A program made the translations under genes and the position numbers. Below, piece after piece: positions 34,472 through 37,939 of a stretch of 37,939 nt of DNA; the first letter of the stretch is position 1, and each line of letters begins with the position of its first letter. The notes below the pieces were generated by a model that had not been told where the DNA came from, ran no database searches, and saw only the letters and a program-made list of their open reading frames with translations. This stretch comes from Bacteroidales bacterium (lineage in GTDB: Bacteria > Bacteroidota > Bacteroidia > Bacteroidales > Marinilabiliaceae), in the NCBI GenBank assembly GCA_022361295.1, contig JAKSBD010000349.1, positions 1-37,939 of the forward strand, in the 5' to 3' direction.

Positions 34472-35647
34472 TTAACTATCGATTCGTCTTCTTGTTCGAT
34501 TAACCTTCTTTTTAAATTCCTTCATTTCACCTTCAAACATATCATAGGCTACGAACTTACACTCTAAAGAGCCATTGTAGAGCTTGTATTTAGAATCGGG
34601 ACGTAAGCCAACATGCTTTAATGCATCCATGTTGGATGTGATAATCCAGGCTTGCCAGTCGGTATAATTCTTTTTAAGATGAGAACCTATTTTCTTATAG
34701 AATTCATTGATGTTATCCTTGGTTAAACGCTCGCCATAAGGAGGATTGGTAATCATCATGCCTCTTGGAGCCGGTGGCATATGGTCTTCCATATTTGAAC
34801 GTATAATTCTGATTTGACGATTCAGGCGAAAATCCAGTGATGCTGTTTTGGCCATATCGATCGCCTGTGGATTATTGTCGCCACCCACGATATTTACTTT
34901 AGGATAACGGATTTTATTCTCAGCTTCAGTATATATTTTTTCCCACAATGCCTTGTCAAAGTCTGCCCAGGACATAAAACCAAAGTGTTTGCGTTTGAAG
35001 TTAGCTGGCATATCACAGGCCATCATTGCTGCTTCCATTAATATGGTTCCGGTACCACACATAGGGTCAATCAATGGAATGTCTTTGTGCCATTTGGCAA
35101 TCTTTAACATACCCGCAGCCAAAACTTCGTTTAAAGGTGCTTTATGGTGAGGGTTACGATACCCTCTGCGGTGTAAAGATTCAACTGAGCTGTCAAGCGA
35201 AACTGTAAATTGATCGTTTGAAACGTGAATGTTAACTTGTAAGTCGGGTTTTTCTACATTCACAGAAGGGCGCTGGCCATTTTTATCTCTAAACTGATCA
35301 ACAATGGCATCTTTTGATTTTAAGGCCAGGTATTTAGTGTGCTTGAAGTAATCTGAAAACGCAACCGCATCAATGGCAAAGGTGTTTTCTTCAGTTATGT
35401 AGGCCGACCAGTCAAATTTATAGATGTTTTTATATAGCTCTTCTTCGGTTTTGGCTTTAAAAGTTAAAACAGGAACAAGAACGCGAAGCGCAGTTCTCAG
35501 GTGCAGATTGGCTTTATAAAGAACTTCTTTATCGCCGGTACATGTTACAGCTCGTTTAATTGGTGTTACATCTTTGGCTCCTAATCCCTTTAATTCTTCG
35601 GCCAATACATCTTCTAAACCATGAAAGGTTTTTACTAATAACTTCAT
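34472..35647 (-). CDS. rlmL: THUMP-domain 23S rRNA (guanine-N2) methyltransferase, RlmL-type
   Basis: 391-aa class I SAM-dependent methyltransferase. N-terminal THUMP RNA-binding domain (about residues 1-160, starting MKLLVKTFHGLEDVLAEELK), then the Rossmann domain with PMCGTGTILMEAAMMA (SAM-binding motif I), IVGGDNNPQAIDMAK, and NPPYGERL (motif IV, the N-P-P-Y of N2-guanine methyltransferases). It corresponds to the N-terminal half of E. coli RlmKL; the separate RlmK half is absent. A highly basic C-terminal tail (KKKVNRTRRRI) probably binds RNA. Its leader holds alternative hairpins and a U8 tract. Confidence 0.92.
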   Translation of the reverse strand: MKLLVKTFHGLEDVLAEELKGLGAKDVTPIKRAVTCTGDKEVLYKANLHLRTALRVLVPVLTFKAKTEEELYKNIYKFDWSAYITEENTFAIDAVAFSDYFKHTKYLALKSKDAIVDQFRDKNGQRPSVNVEKPDLQVNIHVSNDQFTVSLDSSVESLHRRGYRNPHHKAPLNEVLAAGMLKIAKWHKDIPLIDPMCGTGTILMEAAMMACDMPANFKRKHFGFMSWADFDKALWEKIYTEAENKIRYPKVNIVGGDNNPQAIDMAKTASLDFRLNRQIRIIRSNMEDHMPPAPRGMMITNPPYGERLTKDNINEFYKKIGSHLKKNYTDWQAWIITSNMDALKHVGLRPDSKYKLYNGSLECKFVAYDMFEGEMKEFKKKVNRTRRRIDS

Positions 35648-35678
35648 GCTAACGCGTTTTTCAAAAAAAATCTTAATG

Positions 35679-35736
35679 CTGTTATCCTTTTGATAACAGT
35701 GTGTTATAACTTGGGGGTTGGATGGTTTGTTATCCT
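35679..35736 (-). promoter_or_regulatory. Alternative-hairpin leader of the rlmL-like gene
   Basis: Three complementary segments lie in order on the minus-strand leader: GGATAACA (35736-35729), TGTTATC (35698-35692) and GATAACAG (35686-35679). The middle one can pair with either neighbour, so the two hairpins exclude each other. The downstream hairpin has an 8-bp stem and a 5-nt loop and is followed 7-8 nt later by a T8 tract. This resembles an attenuator, though the gap before the T tract weakens the terminator reading. Confidence 0.4.
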
Positions 35737-35753
35737 AACTTAAAAGAGGCCGC

Positions 35754-35761
35754 AAATGTAC
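35754..35761 (-). promoter_or_regulatory. Bacteroidota -7 box (TACATTTG) for the rlmL-like gene
   Basis: The minus strand reads TACATTTG, a full TAnnTTTG match, about 107 nt before the start codon. It would give a leader of about 100 nt that contains the alternative hairpins. Confidence 0.5.
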
Positions 35762-35832
35762 AAAACTTATAACTAAGATTCTATCCAATACCTTTTATTT
35801 GGGCGTTGTTTCACAAATCTTAACGTTCTGTA

Positions 35833-37071
35833 TTACCTCTTGTAAATAGGATTTTGATTAATGGCATTCTCACCAAGTCGTTTATCCATAAAAGTGCCTG
35901 AAAAGATAAGGCCGCCAATAATTCCCATAAAAATATAAATCACCTGTTCACCCATCGCACTATTACTAACTTGTGTGTTTAAAAACATGGTGCTCAGGCC
36001 AATAAAAGCTTTACTTCCGGGTACCAGCATAATAATACCGGGTATAAGATACACCAAACGGGGTGCTTTAGTCAAGTGTGCAAATAGTTTACTGATACTA
36101 ACAGCTACAATTGTACCAACAAAGATACTTACCAAAATACCAGTGAAGTCAAGTAGCATGGTTGTGTAAAAGCAAATAAAACCGGTAACAACACCAAGTG
36201 GAATATCTTTAAGACGAACTTTAAACACAGGCATCAGGCTAAGAGATAGGAGTGGAATGGCCAAAATGTCAACCCATGCCGGTATATCATCAATAACCCG
36301 GTGAGGTTTGAGTTCTATAATAAGTGGTAAAAGTGCCAGACCAAGTACCACACCAAAAAATTGCTTGAATAAAGATACCAGTGCATCAAATAATTTAGCT
36401 GTTCCTGACACCAGACTGCGCGATGTTATCTCTTCCAATGCTGTTGTAAGCGACAGGCCGGGGATGAAAACAATGATAGAAGCCAGTATTGTCATTGATA
36501 TATTAATATCGGGCAGAACTGTGGATAGAAGACCGGTTATGATTGTGGCTAAAAAGGCGACTAACGATTCAAGTGTGCTTCTGATGTACCCCGAATGCTT
36601 GGACAGAGCAGTAAACCCATATACAATGGCCCCAAGTATAGTTGCAACTAATACTGATAGCCAGTTAGTGTTTAAAATCACACAGAATGAGCCCGCTGAT
36701 ATCATAAATGACAAAAGCTCAATTATTCTGCTATAACCAAAGTTTGCCTTATCTAACTCCTTAATCTTTTCTTTGGCTTCTGTAAAAGGCAACTCGTTGG
36801 ATATGACATTGTTTGTTATTTCCACAACCTCGGAAAGAGCTCCCAGATTGAGTTCGCCGGGAGGAACACACTCTACATGATTATAGGTATGTTCATCTTC
36901 TTCATAAAACACATAGTTAATCCAGGTAGGTGTATCCATAAAACTACCTTTGATGCCTTTTTTTTCGGCAATCTCAGTCAGGTATAGTTGCGATTTGTAG
37001 GACGGAACTCCGTACGTATGAAGGGCTTTCCCTAGCTGAACAATGAACTTGTATTGTTGCGGAATCTGCAT
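35833..37071 (-). CDS. Threonine/serine exporter family protein (ThrE, fused type)
   Basis: 412-aa membrane protein joining the two domains that are separate in E. coli YjjP/YjjB. The N-terminal ThrE domain starts LGKALHTYGVPSYKSQ and carries FMDTPTWINYVF; about five helices follow (e.g. IIELLSFMISAGSFCVILNT), then IIVFIPGLSLTTALEEI. The C-terminal ThrE_2-like part contains GIIMLVPGSKAF, the usual second pore motif. About ten membrane helices in total. Family members export threonine, serine or, for YjjPB, succinate; substrate is not known here. A -7 box lies 35 nt upstream of the start. Confidence 0.93.
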   Translation of the reverse strand: MQIPQQYKFIVQLGKALHTYGVPSYKSQLYLTEIAEKKGIKGSFMDTPTWINYVFYEEDEHTYNHVECVPPGELNLGALSEVVEITNNVISNELPFTEAKEKIKELDKANFGYSRIIELLSFMISAGSFCVILNTNWLSVLVATILGAIVYGFTALSKHSGYIRSTLESLVAFLATIITGLLSTVLPDINISMTILASIIVFIPGLSLTTALEEITSRSLVSGTAKLFDALVSLFKQFFGVVLGLALLPLIIELKPHRVIDDIPAWVDILAIPLLSLSLMPVFKVRLKDIPLGVVTGFICFYTTMLLDFTGILVSIFVGTIVAVSISKLFAHLTKAPRLVYLIPGIIMLVPGSKAFIGLSTMFLNTQVSNSAMGEQVIYIFMGIIGGLIFSGTFMDKRLGENAINQNPIYKR

Positions 37072-37105
37072 GAAGCTAATCTGTTACACTTTTAGAAACT
37101 GGCCG

Positions 37106-37113
37106 CAAAGTTA
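37106..37113 (-). promoter_or_regulatory. Bacteroidota -7 box (TAACTTTG) for the ThrE-type exporter
   Basis: The minus strand reads TAACTTTG, a full match to TAnnTTTG, about 35 nt before the start codon. No -33 TTTG is visible at the usual spacing. Confidence 0.5.
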
Positions 37114-37304
37114 GGTAAGTTTTTATTGATATATTGATCTCTGAAACCTGATATTTGTTAGTTTTATGAAATTCAAAAAGATTATTCTCTACCTGTTCTT
37201 GGATTGAATAATTGATACATTATTTTTTCGGTTTCATGTATGTTTATATGTTATTAAATGATTTCTTATCTTTCTTTGTCGAATCATGAAGAAACATTAA
37301 AAAA

Positions 37305-37939
37305 ATGCTAAAGACAGGAAGCCGTTTATTACCGGTATTGATTTTAATATGTTCATGTAGTGGAATTGGCAGCCAGGTTGTTAAAGTTGCTAATTCAGCA
37401 AGCGTAACCTACAATTTTGCTAATCCGGATAATAAGTGGGAACTAAACAGTTCATTGCAGGAAATATCAGGGCTTGATTATTCTTCTGCCAAAGAAATCA
37501 TTATTGCCATTAATGATGAAAAAGGTAACATCTATAAGGTAGAGGAAGAAAACGGAGGAGGCAAAAAACTCTATGAGTTTCATAAAAATGGCGATTATGA
37601 AGGGATTGCAAAAGTAGGGAAACACATTTATGTGCTGAAAAGCAATGGTAAACTGTTTCGTTATAATGCCTCAAAAGATAAAACTAAAGAGTTTGAAACA
37701 CCCTTGAAATCTAAAAACGATGCAGAAGGCTTATGTTACGATAAGACTTCACATAGCTTGCTGATTGCCTGTAAAGGCTTGCCATTAAATGAAAAAAGGA
37801 GCAGGAAAGCAGTTTATAAATACTCAATTGAAAAAGAGAAGCTTAAGAAAGAGCCCGTAGTTGAAATCGATATTGATGATCTGAAAGATTTAGGAGAGAG
37901 TCTTCAATTAGATAGTCAGCAAAAGTGGCGTTTAAAACG
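37305..37939 (+). CDS. SdiA-regulated-domain lipoprotein (3' end outside window)
   Basis: The frame opens with ATG at 37305 and runs to the window edge without a stop (211 codons). The N-terminus MLKTGSRLLPVLILICSCSG is a lipoprotein signal with a double-Cys lipobox region. The following segments, LQEISGLDYSSAKEIIIAIN, GDYEGIAKVGKHIYVLKSNG and NDAEGLCYDKTSHSLLIACK, follow the SdiA-regulated (YjiK-type) beta-propeller pattern in which an ExGL/EGIA motif recurs. The function of that family is not well defined. It is divergent from the ThrE-type exporter; a near-consensus -7 box (TATCTTTC) lies at 37267-37274. Confidence 0.85.
   Translation, partial: MLKTGSRLLPVLILICSCSGIGSQVVKVANSASVTYNFANPDNKWELNSSLQEISGLDYSSAKEIIIAINDEKGNIYKVEEENGGGKKLYEFHKNGDYEGIAKVGKHIYVLKSNGKLFRYNASKDKTKEFETPLKSKNDAEGLCYDKTSHSLLIACKGLPLNEKRSRKAVYKYSIEKEKLKKEPVVEIDIDDLKDLGESLQLDSQQKWRLK

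Noticed and set aside
36308..36736. 142-codon open frame antisense to the ThrE-type exporter
   Set aside because: Shadow of a membrane-protein gene; no independent start signal or recognisable product.

Overview
The window is a chromosomal stretch of a low-GC member of the Bacteroidota, most likely the Bacteroidales/Marinilabiliales side of the phylum. The evidence is the Bacteroidota-type -7 promoter box (TAnnTTTG) upstream of many genes, a periplasmic double-propeller sensor kinase, a lipoprotein GH92 glycosidase, a DUF4831 lipoprotein, an all-V-type ATPase operon and weak ribosome binding sites. The genus cannot be fixed from the sequence. Most of the window is housekeeping and physiology; I see no transposase, integrase, phage gene or CRISPR array.

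Layout. 1-96: the 3' end of a 5S rRNA and its terminator, so an rRNA operon ends here. 257-6733: a GH92 alpha-mannosidase lipoprotein, a nitroreductase (minus) and a 1,119-aa propeller sensor kinase without a receiver or AraC output domain. 6734-8694: a divergent pair, an Lrp/AsnC regulator and a methionine/cystathionine gamma-lyase-type PLP enzyme, resembling the MdeR/MdeA arrangement. 8695-16544: a long leader and a V-type ATPase operon in the order A-B-E-DUF2764-D-I-K. 16622-18095: a small protein of unknown function and a tandem universal stress protein. 18116-19651 (minus): a POT-family peptide transporter. 19938-25894 (plus): NAD(P)HX repair enzyme, DUF4831 lipoprotein, Xaa-His dipeptidase PepD and an MFS carrier that resembles eukaryotic MFSD1. 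25895-26326: non-coding, with an 11-bp tandem repeat. 26327-37071 (all minus): purA, a Fur-family regulator, a Rel/SpoT alarmone enzyme, an operon of a FabK/nitronate-monooxygenase-like flavoprotein with two M16 peptidase subunits, an RlmL-type rRNA methyltransferase and a ThrE-type exporter. 37305-end: the start of an SdiA-regulated-domain lipoprotein cut by the window edge.

How the parts fit. Peptide use is a recurring theme: POT transporter, PepD, an MFSD1-like carrier, the M16 pair and a gamma-lyase for sulfur amino acids. The c-ring subunit of the V-ATPase carries the full residue set known for sodium binding in Enterococcus hirae NtpK, so a sodium-coupled enzyme is likely.

The points that most deserve a second look are: (1) a frame break near the 3' end of the V-ATPase A gene, where the missing C-terminus continues in the -1 frame and ends in an ATGA overlap with B; (2) the unusual position of E-DUF2764 after B, together with a 97-nt imperfect hairpin between B and E; (3) the pairing of PepD with an MFSD1-like carrier; (4) the sodium-binding signature; and (5) several leader regions with alternative hairpins.
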